In this document: one piece after another, positions 1-11,941 of the stretch
How positions within the stretch are numbered: position 1 is the first letter of the stretch
Layout of the letters: each line of letters opens with the position of its first letter
From: Siderastrea siderea
Lineage: Eukaryota > Cnidaria > Anthozoa > Scleractinia > Rhizangiidae
Length of the DNA: 64,000 nucleotides
Assembly (NCBI GenBank): GCA_964030785.1
Contig: OZ034972.1
Location: 52,880,538 to 52,944,537 of the forward strand
Direction of reading: 5' to 3'
Program-made: the position numbers and the translations under genes
Notes under the pieces: model-generated
The model's database searches: none
Told to the model about the DNA's origin: nothing
Seen by the model: only the letters and a program-made list of their open reading frames with translations

Positions 1-1571
1 TAATAAGTCCACACGCGAGCTCCAACGCTTTGCACAGTTCAATATGGTAGATGTACTTTCACATTTTTTATCTCATGTGAAACTCATGTACGAAATTCTA
101 AACAGATCTGTCGCTGTTAAATCCATTCACCTAAATGGACGGTTCAAGACGTCCTGTTTTCGCAAGCTGTGGCAGTGAGAATAATAGAAAATTACAATCA
201 TATTCGCAAGGAGAGCGTGACGCGTGCGAGGTGAAAAACCTTTCGTGCTCCAAACTCGCGAGTCTAGCGAGTATCTTGCGTTCTCGACTAGGCTTCCGAC
301 AAATCAGCAGACAGACTGTGGCTTAACTCCAACTAGCCACTAAACTTGTGTTCTGTGAAATAAGCTACAGGAACATTGACCAATACAACCACGGCCAAAT
401 CGAAACTGAATCTTTAAAATAACAAACGTTTTGAGGAAAACGTTGGAGTGACAACGCCTTGTAGTAAGCTGTGGAAATTTTTTCCAGGAAAGTTTTTCAA
501 TAAATACAATTCATAAATACTGATACGTGGGTAAAACAGTTTTTCACAGTTTATAAAACTCGGGATATTTTTAATCTTTCACTCGACCAAGGACTCACTA
601 GCTCGCAAAATGATAACGAAGAGAGGTAGCAGCTTTCGCAGGAAAAGCATTTAGGGAACACTGGAATGTCATAACTATGTCCGCAACAGTATCAGTTCAG
701 TATCGTGTGCGTAGTCCTATAATTTGTTGAATCCGCGATTGTTTGCTCATGCATGTCCATTGTCGGGGAATGGGATGTAGAATTGTCAATCGAAATTTGA
801 AAATTATCAATCGGATCTACCCGAAAGTAAACAGTATTATCTAATTTACTAGCCCAAGTCGATCAACCTTCGGAAGCTTGAATGTTACTTCGTCAAATCA
901 GCATAAAATCTTTTTGTGTCTTTTAGCCAAAGAGCCCCAAAACTATCTCTGTCACCAAAGAGTCGTTTATTCCACTCAATCCGTTATCAAAGACCCAGGC
1001 GAACGTTGAAACTGGTCAACAAGACTTGTACGTAATTAAATAAATAAAAAAGAATACTAGCTACATTGTTGATATGAATAAACTTGAATTCTTGTTCCGT
1101 TTACTTTTACGAACTCCAGTCGTCAGGTCTGGAAATTCGCCACCCGCAAATTCATTTCCCAAACACCAAAATCAGAACCGAACCCAGTATATGTTTTTAA
1201 GGGCAAGTGTGTTTTTCATCCGTACGTCAGCTGATACGTAAGCAGTTCGTCCACTAACAAGGACAGAGAACATTTATGGAAATGTGTTCGTTTTAAGAGA
1301 AGTGATTATTCAAGGTCCTGACAGGAACCGAGATAACACAATTTCAGCTTTATAACAATATCATTGGCTATTCCCGGTCTGGCTATCTCAAGAGGGTAAG
1401 AAATATGTTTTTTAGAGACATACGTTTACCCGAAATAACTCCGACCGAATTTAAATAAGTTTAAGTGCATGTTATATTTTTTTTATTGATTTTTCTAGTT
1501 TTTGGGGAGCACACTGTTGTTTCGAAGGGCTGTTTTCAACCTATTTTGCAAAAGTAGACTTGCGAGATAAA

Positions 1572-2182
1572 ATCCAAACTCGCGAGTCTAGCTTCTTGCT
1601 TTCTCGACTAGGCTTACGACAAATTAACGGACAGACTGTGACTTAACTCCAACTGGCCACTAAGCTCGTTTTCTGTGAAATAAGCTTTTTAAATCACCAA
1701 CACGAACATTGTCTGATGCAACCATAGCCGAATAGAAAAAACAAACGTAAAAATAACGAACAGCTTGAGCAAAACGTTGGACTTACAACGCCTTGTAAGC
1801 TATAGAAATTTATATCAATAAATGCAATTCATGAATAAATACGTGGGTAAAACAAATAGTTTTTATTTCACAGTTAAGAAAACTCGCGTTATTTGTGAAC
1901 TTTCGCTCGACCAAGGACTCACTAGCTCGCAAAATGGTAACGAAGAGAGGCGGCTGTATTCACAGAAAAACATTTGGGTACTATGTTGGCAACATTATAA
2001 GTTTATCGTGTGCGTAGCCCTATAATTTGTGTAATCCGCGATTGTTTGATCTTGCATGCCCATTGTTGGAGAATGGGATGTAGAATCGTCAATCGAAATT
2101 TGAAAATAGTCGATCGAATCTACCCGAAAGTAAACAGTATTATCTAATTTACTACTTACCCAAGTCGATTAACCTTCAGAGG
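1572..2182 (+). repeat. Partial internal direct repeat of 252-885
   Basis: The stretch repeats the order of motifs seen at about 252-885, from the segment beginning aactcgcgagtctagc to the one containing aagtcgat-aaccttc. Identity is clearly below that between copies A and B. Copy B holds only one version (about 12140-12760). No convincing open reading frame is shared between the repeats. Confidence 0.75.
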
Positions 2183-2215
2183 CTTTTGTTGTTTTCAGGC
2201 ATGTTTTATAACAAC

Positions 2216-2440
2216 CTAATTAAATTCCAAAAATGTCTCCCCGTAGTCGTTTGCTCCTAGATCTGCACAATCTATTGCCTCGTAGATGGCTTGTAACATG
2301 AATAGAAGGGCATTTGTTGTCGAGTGGCCTCTGCGCGCAAACTGTCGCGGGTCGATTTTTCCATCTAACTGCGGTAGTAGCTTATTGCATGTGAATCCCT
2401 CCCTGACTTTAGCCAGTGTGCACGTGAGCGAATATATTTA
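2216..2440 (-). mobile_element. Non-LTR retrotransposon reverse-transcriptase fragment
   Basis: Read on the - strand, an open stretch encodes peptides including LLPQLDGKIDPRQF and RRGHSTTNALLFMLQAIYEA. These match the fingers/palm entry region of LINE-type reverse transcriptases (the P-x-Q-F-G/A ... STTxAL pattern). The catalytic block that should follow is missing, so this is a dead fragment. The matching place in copy B (about 13940-13990) keeps only the last part. Confidence 0.7.
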
Positions 2441-2520
2441 GCTGACTATATTTAGTTCCATTTTAATATCACTCGTTAATTTAGTAAGTTACTGCGAGAG
2501 AGTTTTAAAATAAACTGTTA

Positions 2521-2593
<73 letters not shown>
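2521..2593. repeat. (ATT)n microsatellite
   Basis: About 24 uninterrupted ATT units separate the reverse-transcriptase fragment from the transposon-derived reading frame that follows. A second ATT tract closes the same inserted block at 3118-3206. Confidence 0.95.
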
Positions 2594-2801
2594 GTTTCAT
2601 AGCCGCCTAGCCGAGCTAATCGCTATCAAGAAAGGAGAAGATTACGCCAAGACAATCTCCTGGATTCGTGCAAGAACTTCCTTTGCTCTTTTGAGATCAG
2701 CGCTAATCTGCCTTCGTGGATCACGAACAGTTAAGAGGGTCTCATGGGACTTAAAGAACTCTGACATTGAAATTGAAGCAACCGAGGGAGCCATTAGATA
2801 G
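2592..2801 (+). pseudogene. C-terminal fragment of a transposon-type protein
   Basis: A 69-residue open frame contains the segments LAELIAIKKGEDYAKTISW and SFALLRSALICLRGSR and then stops. It lies between two ATT microsatellites inside a block absent from duplication copy B, which points to a transposon-derived 3' coding end. The superfamily is uncertain. There is no start context and no other domain, so it is not a host gene. Confidence 0.45.
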
Positions 2802-3117
2802 GGACTCTTGATTGATTTTATTATTTATTCCGAGTTTCACGAATGAGCGCCACTAGGATATATATACTTTTAACTATTGGAATATTTTATTACCTTTTCA
2901 TAAATCATTAGTATTTTTAACCTATTGATTGATTTGTAATGCAGATTATCATTACTATCAACAATAAGAAGAAGAATTAAGAATTAAGAAAAGAATTTTA
3001 CTTCTTAAAAATTTTTTTTAAACTAATAATTTGATTGTAATTTCTTAGCATCTTATTCTTATCTGTCCATTGTATTTTCACTATGACTATCAATAAAGGT
3101 TTTTTATTATTATTAAA

Positions 3118-3141
3118 AAAAAAAAATTATTATTATTATTC

Positions 3142-3206
<65 letters not shown>
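3118..3206. repeat. (TTA)n microsatellite
   Basis: A long TTA tract with one interruption ends the block unique to copy A. The sequence after it rejoins copy B at the segment aggcgatttttccagctg. Confidence 0.95.
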
Positions 3207-3484
3207 AACACAACATCAGGCGATTTTTCCAGCTGTATCTGATCTTGCTCTGGTTCTCGCGCTCGGGGGACCTAGTTACTCTAGTGTGAAGACCCTGCCA
3301 CGTTTATCAAACATTAACTTCTAATTGTATCAACAAATCTGACAAACATCTAATTCCGGAGATCAATTGACCTCGAGTATTGTATATTTACATTTACACA
3401 GCACGGAATTGCCGTTAGACCACGCGGACGTAACACTTCGTGTTCTGCAGGAATTGTACTACCTCTGATTGTGCCGACGTCGAC

Positions 3485-4990
3485 ATGACCTCCGAAGAGC
3501 AGCTAACTGATGAAAGTAACTTTCAAGAAGAAGGGACGAAACCTCGTTTGACCATCACAGACCAAATGCAACCTTCGCTGTACGCAGGCCACAAGATGGA
3601 CATGCGAGATAGAGATCCTATTAACATGAACGACCACGTCAAGGTACGATTATAGATAAAACAAAAGAAAACAAAAAAGGGAAACCTTTTCCCGTTTTTG
3701 AAGCAGGACTAGTCTAATAGCTATTTGAAACGTTGGCCGTTTTGAGAGGGATGCTCCTCTGACACGGTTTGTGTTCAGTTTTCGTCATTTCCTCATCGGC
3801 TATTGGAAAGGAAGCAGCATTCAATTTCAGCTATATTAAACAACGAATGTTCGTGTTTTACTATAAACCACTGAAAATATGGCAGTCAAATTGCTAGTGC
3901 TGACCTCTTATCTCCTGTTTGTATAGTACACAACAAATACAGTTCCAAAAACTGCGGGCGGTGTCCCTCAAGGAAAGTGATACTTTACTTTGAAAATTTA
4001 TCACAGCTTGCAGTTTCTTTCCTTTGCGATTTAGAAACGTACTCATGCGTTACGTTCTTCGATATCTTAGACTTCTTGTCCTGTGCAAAGGCTTCTAATA
4101 CGTTAGTGGGGAATAAGGAGAAATAAATCAGTCGACAGGCCTAGCGAACCTACACAAGGAAAGAGGAAACATGAGACATCTACTGAGACGCAGGGTAAGC
4201 TAGTCGAGTCCCGTCCCCGGAAAGGGGTCTACGGGCCGCCCAGTCGCATTTCCTACTCGCTGATTTCCGTTTACTTTAGTCCCCACTAATAAGCCTGTAT
4301 ATGGTTGGGGTGCAAGAGAAGACTTGAAAGGAAAAAATTGTAGGAAAGCTTCTTCCTTAGTACCCCTCATCGCCTCCTGGCAGGCCGTTGCTTAGGTCGT
4401 CACGCAACGCATCTCCTTAGAGTAACGATAAGAGACAGGACCATGGGGGCGCGTGAGTGGTCCTTCTTTTCTCCCCGGGATAACCCCCAAAAACTATTCG
4501 CGCGCGGAGAGAGAAAAGTTCCTTCTCGAGTCGAGTGTCTGTTCAACACAGAAACTATGTTTTAAACAGAAACTTTCTGTTTCTGCGCCTGCTCGCGCGA
4601 GAACCACACGTTCAATCGTGTCTTCCACTCTTGCTTTTCACGCAGGTTTTCTTTCAAGACGTGTTTGCCGAGCCCGATGGTTCTCACAGTATTGACGGCG
4701 TATGGCAAGCCAGCTTCAGCACCTTTGTAGCCACAAAATACTGGTGTTATCGGATTATCACAGCTGTTTGTGGTGTCCCTACAGCCATCTTGTGTGGAAT
4801 CTACTTCGCTTGCCTCAGTTTTGACTACATCTGGTGCATCATGCCGTGTTTGAAAGCCTACACCATCGAGCTACAGTGCCTAGGGAAGTTGTTCAGTTTG
4901 TGCGTTCGCACTTTCTTCGACCCATTCTTCGAGTCTGTGGGGAGAATTTTTGGTGGAGTTCGTGTCGAACATAAACGTTTTACGGCATGA
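3485..4990 (+). CDS. Caveolin, tandem copy 1
   Basis: Caveolins are hairpin membrane proteins that oligomerise to coat plasma-membrane caveolae. There are two exons, 3485-3643 and 4646-4990, joined in phase 0 (donor AAG|GTACGA, acceptor CGCAG|GTT), giving 167 residues; vertebrate caveolins have about 150-180. The family signature appears as FQDVFAEP (residues 56-63). The scaffolding-domain match DGVWQASFSTFVATKYW starts at residue 70, followed by a long hydrophobic hairpin (about 90-121) and a C-terminal region with several cysteines that could be palmitoylated. I chose the ATG at 3485 because the frame upstream has no ATG. The protein differs from copy 2 at three residues, all in exon 1. The intron shows no other gene. 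Confidence 0.92.
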
Positions 4991-5277
4991 TACCGCTTGC
5001 CGTAGATAAAAGGGCTATGTATTTAAGCTTCTATACTAAGTTTTTTTTTGTCATATACACTAGATTACTTGTAATCCTTCTATTTTCCCAGGAGATAGTC
5101 TTAAGAAACGCGAGAGTACGAGTACGAATCTGCACGAGGTGCGACGACTAATATACCGACAATACACGAAATATTTGTGAAAAGGTCCCTTAAAATATTT
5201 TGTTTCTGCCCCAATAATTGCACGTGATTCAAATCGTGTGACACGAATTTCTTGTGCATTTCAATTTAATCAAGACC

Positions 5278-5283
5278 AATAAA
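5278..5283 (+). terminator. Possible polyadenylation signal of caveolin copy 1
   Basis: An AATAAA hexamer lies about 290 bp after the stop codon, the first one I see downstream. It falls beyond the duplicated block, so copies 1 and 2 would use different 3' ends. Confidence 0.4.
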
Positions 5284-5999
5284 ATGACCAAAATTACCAT
5301 AATTATAGTTTTTGCATTAATCAGTTCATTCGTGTTTGCTCGGGAAGCCTTCGGAAGTGTAAAAACGCAATTTTTGTGTCCGAGAATTCAGCGCGGATAG
5401 AGAATTTCAGGAGTTGACACGGCAGGGAGGTGAACTAAGTGTATTGTAGATTGTCATATCTGACGCCAAATTTTAAATAAGCTTTAGAAGGGACGATTGA
5501 AGGCTTCGAATTCTAGCATGATAAATTTTGCGCCTTAAAAAGCTAATAACTTTCAACGAAACTTGAAATTTAAAAAAATCGGAGTCAGATATGACGCAAA
5601 CGAGGTTTTCACTGATCACCGATCGACACTGAGCGGTAAAATCAAGTTTCTTTGTGCTCTTCTCGAGTAGAAAACGTGGACACAAAACCACGTTTCAAAA
5701 AAATTAACTTTAGTGGTTTACAGCATTGCTGGGAGGCGCAAGCCATTCAATATAAAACAATTCTTATGCACTTCCATTATTCCCCAATATCTCTGTTATG
5801 TTTTTCGGAATCGGCTTTCAAACGTCCAAGATATAAAGTTTTTGAAAGTAACACCCCTGCCAATATCTTGCCTTATGAATCTATTCATGACCATGCATCC
5901 CCGCGACTCTAATCCCCACGATATCAACGAACGCTTTTCATTCAACTAATACATTCTTGTTTTTCACGTTGCCATGAGACGATCATTCTCTCCTCGCAG

Positions 6000-6169
6000 G
6001 GTATGAGCTGATAACCTAGCAGCTACAGTGAACCAATCAGTGCCCACGATTGCTCTATGCAGTGGATCTCTTCATACAGATAATATTTTTTATTAAAAAC
6101 TGGACTAGGTATATTGGATTTCTACCATTCTGATTGGCTGGACGGAGCCAGGCTATCAGCTCATATACC
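6000..6169. repeat. Foldback (MITE-like) element
   Basis: The left end (gtatgagctgataacctag ... ccaatcag) is the imperfect reverse complement of the right end (ctgattggctgg ... gctatcagctcatatacc). No target-site duplication was clear. Confidence 0.6.
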
Positions 6170-7390
6170 TGCTGTGACCAAATATGGACAACGAACACTC
6201 AACAACAAAATGAACAAAGTGAGCTGGAAGTTTTTTCCTCGCCAGCAGCCCGGCGAGAAAAATAGACAAGAAAAATCACTTGGCAGCGAATTTGAATTAA
6301 GCAGAAATTCCAACAGCGTCACTAACAGCGTCGTCTAACACAAGTCAAAATTGTTTGAAGAACCTGTGCAGAAAAAGAAATTAGAAATTTAAGCATTGAG
6401 CGTTGTGTTTACAATTAATTTCTTTCATCGATCGTCACGTCGATCATTAAAATTGAACAAACGGTAGGTTTTATCAGGAAGCCTTTCCACTTCAAAATAT
6501 CAAGACAAGACAAAATAAAACACAGTGAAATGGGGCAGAAGCATTTAATAACAACTGTCACACATTCATGACGATTCGGTGCGAAAATCATGAAGCAGTC
6601 TAAACAAGTACTAAACAAACTACAGCTGCAAACTTCCAAGAAGGCCGAAGGAAGGGCGAAATTTTTTTCGGCTTTAACACGCAAAATTGACACTGGTTTA
6701 CCTGCACTCGTTGTAGCTCTGTGTTCCAACAAGTCCAAATGCTCAGATAGAAATCGGATGCCATGTAAACGGAGTTGAATCGCTTTTCCAGTTGTTTGAA
6801 TGTTGTTTTTACCATTCCGTCCGCAACCTCTAAACCGAGAACAACTGCATTTTGTGCTATGATGGTGAATTTTGTGCTATGATGTGCTATGATGGTGAAC
6901 TATGATGATGAATTCTAATGTTCCTCGCTACAGTAATCTTGCTTCTGAGCTGCATAGAAATTACTTCTTCAAGTTCAAATTGGTTCTGTCTTCATTTCGA
7001 TCAAACACGCACATGATGGCTCCGTTGTGCGAACAGATTACAAACTTGTTCTGTTTCAACTCCAGCAGCTAATATGGTGAAATTGTACAGCTTCAATCCG
7101 CTTTGAACGATGATTTCAACAATGTTTCGGGAAAAATCAAACATGTACCATATTTCAGAGTCAATAATTAGAAGAATTTTTTCCCAAACTTGTGCCACTT
7201 CGTTCACTTTCGAGCAGTTTTCATTGATTCATTCAGCTTTGCAATGAAACGCTGCAACACTTCGCAAGCTTTTGGCGCCTTTTTCGTTCAGTCATGTGAT
7301 CGATTCTTGCTCCCTTTTTATCCCTTTTCTCATTTTTCGATTTCTTTCTTGATGTTTTTTTAACAAAAATAGTAGTTAAGTTTTTAATAA

Positions 7391-7490
7391 AACAATTATT
7401 CTACTCGGGCTTGATGGATATGAAATGATTATAACCAACTCGGCGTTATCTATCATTTCATATCCAGCGCGCCCTCGTAGAATAATTGTT
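7391..7490. repeat. 100-bp hairpin (MITE-like) element
   Basis: Two arms of about 45 bp (starting aacaattattctac and ending gtagaataattgtt) pair with a few mismatches around a very short loop containing caactcggcg. The structure is typical of a small non-autonomous DNA element. Confidence 0.7.
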
Positions 7491-8100
7491 AAAGATAACT
7501 AGTGAATATGCCATTTAATACACGCATTTCTGTTTTTTTTTTCGGTAATGTTTGTTTTTAATCAGTATGGGATGAACAACAGTCTTCGACAAAGAAGGCA
7601 AAAATCCCTTCAGAGATGGTATTACTAAAAACGCTGTTAAAAAGTCTGTCTGAGGACTTTTGTTGATGTTGTTGTTTTTATGTCGAGCAGTTTGAAAAGG
7701 AGAAAACCTGGAGAAGCTTTTAACTTTACGTTATCCGTGTAGATCGGTGGGATCGGTGTAAAGGTAAATAAGAGAGTATAAACACGGGAAATGAAACCGA
7801 GTGGCGTCTGGGATTTAGAGAGGCCAGAGTTAATAACAACATTCTTGTTTTTAAACAATTTTATTTTCCCATCTCATGCATGTGACAAAAGGTAAATGTG
7901 AACGATTTTCGACTCCCGCGCTTATGTTATGACTTAACAGCAATTGCCATTCCTAATATTTCAGCAAAATCAACTTACAAAAGTATGGAGATCTCTTTGC
8001 TGATTTCAACTGCTTATCCCATATTTTTAAGTTTTTGATGAAGAACAGTGTGCATCCCCTTATTAAACTCAAAGCCAATCACAATGGAGTCATTGATATC

Positions 8101-11083
8101 TTAGCGCAGACCAACACTGATCAGCCTGTTGCTCGGCACGTTAGGATGGTGCCCATTAGTGTTGAAAGCCACGCCTTTGTAACTGGAACTGGTGGACGCT
8201 GTACGGAAGTATGGCGATTTTCTATCACTACACCAACTGTTACACTGCTTGTAGCAATTGGTGTAACCAGAAACGAAGAATCCAGAGTAAAACGAATGAT
8301 CACAGATCAACAGCTGGTAGGAGTAAGCTTTGTTTGTTCCCACGCCATCCCATAATCCATAAGCACTTCCAGACTTCCCATAGTTAGCTGCGGCCGTTAT
8401 GGGCATGTTGGTCTTTCGTTTGAAGTAGGCCTTGTTTCCAGTTTGGTGGTCAATGAAGATGATTTCTGTAAACTGAGACACAGTAAAGTTAGTTGAGTTG
8501 AAGTTTGGCGCCTTCCAAATTTCTCTGGGTAGTTCGGTAAATCAAGAATGCGAATGCGTTGTTCTGCAGTTGAACCTTCTCAAAGTATCTTTGAAAGTTA
8601 TTTAAGCTCAGGGGCATAATTTATATAGGGGGATTTAAGTTACTGCCAACAGAACTTTTTAGAGTTGAGCATTTTCCCTGCTGCATGTATCAAGCCAATC
8701 AACTTATAGGGATGTTGTTGCAGTTCAGTTCTGTATCCGTCACTTCCATAAGGAAACTTAGCGCTGTACGTGACTTCGGTTCTGGGTTTGACTTTGTCAT
8801 CAGTAGTGTAACACATGGTCCAGCCACCACCGTATGACGTCATATCGCAGTAGGCCTGGAATGCATTTGAATGGCTTCCTCCATCCGGGTCCAACCAGTA
8901 CATACCATCTCCACGAGAATCACCTCGTGTCTTAATATCTTCGCAGTTCTTTCCTAGAAATAAAGAAAAATACTAAAAAGGGGGATTTTTCTTTTTGTCG
9001 GCTCCAAACATGGATGATTGCTAACTTTTTAAATGGCAGCCAATCTTATGTAATTTTGTTTTTTCTTTTTCCCTTGGGATCTGAAAAGTTCTCCTGAGTA
9101 GACGAGTTATTCTCAGCAGTCCTTTCACAAGGTCAAAACATAACCCAGCATCCACAGCAGTATTTTGTAAATATGACCTTGATATCGCTTTAGTTTCTTG
9201 ACCAAAACAACTGCAGATCAGTCATCATCATCACAATTTTTCGGGGAATTGGACACCATGGCAATGACGCAAAATAGAATCCGGCTTCTATCAATGGGAA
9301 GAGTGCCTTTAATAAAACAATCGAAATTATACGAGCGAGAATCATTTCGATGCACTGACCTGCCACCATTTCTTCCGATAGTCGTACCCAGGTCTTTCCG
9401 TTACAGAACTCTAAATGCAAGTTTGCCATGCGCAGTAGTCCCTTGTTTTCAGAGTTGCAGCTGGCCGTGGTTTCCTGGACACGAACATTCTGCAATCATG
9501 ACGAAATCTCTTTACTTGGCTGGGATAATAAGTTATGAATCAATTTTAGGAGATTTGCTATGCGCCATTTCCCCCTGCTAAAAGTAAAGTTTTCCATGGA
9601 TATTCTCCTTGAATTCTTGCCAGGCAACAGGAACTTAAAGCTTAATTTGAAGAGGGGACTTCTCCATAACGTCGAGGGGAGCACTTCTTTCTAATCCTCG
9701 ATGGTGAAACATTAAACTGTGAAGGCTGATGATTCGCTTGAAATGTACAAGATTCAAGAGAAAGGGAATGGTAAAGAATCTTTTTTTTTTTTGGTCACCT
9801 GTATTGCCTTGGGGCCCGTTTCAAGAAAATTAAACAATATGATAGAACTGAATCTCTTCGGACACTAAGCTAAAAGTTGTATATTGAATTTCTGAGTCAA
9901 CTAACTGTTCAGTTGTAAAAAACGGATGTTTTATTAACACTATCTGCTTTATTCTTTTAATATGGGATTTTGGACGGGCGATGGTTTGCACATTGTAATG
10001 GGCTCCTGACATTGTTAAGTCTTTCAAGTGAAAAAAAAGGAAAACCAAAAAAAAAAGCGAATTTTGTTTCTCGTGCGATGTTGATTGCGAAATTTTTCCT
10101 TTGCTTTCAGAAGAAATCGCCTGTTGAAGGCATTCAGCTATAGTGTATCGAGTGCCTAAAGCCATGCACTATCACAAGAAAGTATTTGCTTCTTTTCCGA
10201 GAGTGTAAAGGTGTCCTCACATAGCTGTATAACAAACAAAAAGCAAAACTGAAAGAAAGAATTTCTACTCTTTATTTTCCTTCCAAGAGCAGAAAGATCA
10301 CAATGTTAAAACGCAGCAGACAAAGTCCACGGCAAAACTGATTATCCCTGATGCCTTTTATTTTCGCGGCGTCGGTTTAGATTCGCGAAAATCAGTAAGC
10401 GTAAAATCGCCAGTGAATGTTTTGGACTATACGACCAGACACATGCAAAAACTGGGAAAAGTGCACGGTCTCCAGTACAAAAAAGAAACAGAGTTTTATC
10501 GTAAAAATACATGCAGTAACCAAACGAAACCTTGATCGGCTCATTGCGAGGTACATTTTCACCCTACATTTGTGTCGTGGCAGGCAAGTGGTAACAGCTT
10601 TCAACGACTTAAAATGTCCTTTCTGCGGATTGTTCGCTGGCTTATAAATTTTCGCGAAGATAGCGAACTTAAATAAAACGCACACGAAAATAAAATGCAT
10701 TAGAATACGATTTAAACACGATTCACTCAGCCTCGCAGGAATGATTTAGAGGCAACTGATGGACACGAAACGAGACGATTCAGGAGTAACAGAGAAACCA
10801 AAGTTTTGACGCGGTGTCGGCTGACCAAGTTAAATTTCGAAATATTTAAGCTTTCCCGAAAATCGTAGCAACATACCTGGTGTTCTGAGAGCTTCAACGA
10901 ATGTCCGTTATTCAAAAAAAGAACGTTCACTGGATCGCAAACGCCGCATCTGTAAAGAAATACGTGCAAGTTAGAGTGATGAACAAGACAAACTTCCTCT
11001 CGAGACAAAATATCAGAAAATATCTGCACTTACTTAAAAATCAAAACTGTGAGACAAAGAATGAAAGGTAACTTCAGCAACAT
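8101..11083 (-). pseudogene. Secreted fibrinogen-related protein, disrupted
   Basis: Five exons fit on the - strand: 11083-11034 (signal peptide MLLKLPFILCLTVLIFK), 10949-10877, 9489-9360 (Cys-rich segment with GLLRMANLHLEFCNGKTW), 8953-8708 (WLDPDGGSHSNAFQAYCD and GGGWTMCYTTDD) and 8472-8101 (FTEIIFIDHQTGNK to a C-terminal NRLISVGLR and stop). Splice phases agree at every junction. The last two exons form a fibrinogen-like, lectin-type domain; FREPs commonly bind glycans or microbial surfaces. Two lesions sit together at the end of exon 4: an extra base near 8721-8733 shifts the frame, and the expected donor GTAAGT after 8708 reads ATAAGT. Without the extra base the exons total exactly 290 codons including the stop. 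This could be a recent pseudogene, a polymorphic allele or a local assembly error. More exons could hide in the 1.4-kb intron between 10877 and 9489. Confidence 0.75.
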
Positions 11084-11591
11084 TTTTTCAGTTAACTTGA
11101 TGACGCACTGACTTGTTTGGTAACAACACTGATGTGTAGTCGCATTAGGATAATTGAGAATAAAGAAGCTTCAACTATCCAGCCGTAATGATCGCAACTT
11201 GGTCAAGAACCAAATTGATTACAACTTGCCTTTGCGCAATGTCTTTTTTGGATCTCTTCAAAATTCAACAAGGCTTCAACGCGTTTGATTTACATGTTCA
11301 GAAAATACACGTGTTCACAGATCACGTACCGGAAGTAGAACAAAACAAACAGTGAGAAAAAAATCACAACTAAACCCTCCAACTTCATCAAAAGGATAGC
11401 TAATTAAACTCCAATTTTGATAGAAGTAAACAAGTTTTTTTTAAGAAGGGAAACGTTGTTCACACGGCAGTTTCCTTTGCCCAACTGATCGTTTTTGCCG
11501 GGACTCATTAAGTACACACGCGAGCTCCAACGCATTACACAGGTAGTTCAATATGGTAGATGTACTTTCACATTTTTATCTTGTGTGAAAC

Positions 11592-11941
11592 CCCGGGGGG
11601 GGGGGGACATCCCATATGAAAGTGACGGGGATGCTCGTCGGAAAATTAGAATTAAACCCCTAACGGAGACCAATCTGGGCGTGGTTCAGGCGCTATTTGA
11701 CCCCTAAACGAGACCATGCTATAATTTTAAATGCTCTAAAGATTGACGCTAAAGATTGACGTCGTTTGTTTTTTTCATGTAGATATTTTTTTACTCACAC
11801 CCTAAGCGATACCTGAATGGGTAAAAATATTGGCTTTCCTTCCTAAAAACCCTAAGCGAGACCAAAATCTGCAATTTACAACCCTAAGCGAGACGACGAG
11901 CATCCCCGTCACTTTCATATGGGAGTCCCCCCCCCCCCGGG
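11592..11941. mobile_element. 350-bp non-autonomous DNA transposon, 8-bp target duplication
   Basis: The ends are long inverted repeats (about 48 bp) starting CCCGGGGGGGGGG and including catatgaaagtgacgggg. The element is flanked by a perfect 8-bp duplication, TGTGAAAC (11584-11591 and 11942-11949). Copy A has one TGTGAAAC at the matching place (about 76-83), a clean empty site. The body has repeated ccctaagcgagac motifs and no coding capacity. An 8-bp duplication fits the hAT or P-type range. Confidence 0.88.

Larger units (their letters stand above)
1..5125 (+). repeat. Segmental duplication, copy A (carries caveolin gene 1)
   Basis: This block aligns almost base for base with 11508-16290 in the same orientation, interrupted by copy-specific insertions. 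The match starts at the window edge, so the duplication may extend further left; it fades near 5120/16290, just after the caveolin 3' end. Copy A alone has a partial internal duplicate (1572-2182) and a transposon/microsatellite block (about 2240-3205). It lacks the two inverted-repeat elements seen in copy B and has intact single-copy target sites at the matching places. Confidence 0.9.
5126..8100. other. Intergenic, repeat-rich, no gene recognised
   Basis: I see only short open frames with no family resemblance. The interval contains two foldback elements (6000-6169 and 7391-7490). AT-rich sequence between them has the texture of dispersed repeats, but I cannot name a family. Confidence 0.5.

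Noticed and set aside
3083..3289. Open frame of poly-tyrosine
   Set aside because: Translation of the (TTA)n microsatellite.
8701..8708. ATAAGT at the fibrinogen-gene exon 4 end as a genuine AT-AC (U12) donor
   Set aside because: U12 AT-AC donors read ATATCCTT; ATAAGT is one base from the ordinary GTAAGT, and the acceptor is an ordinary CAG.
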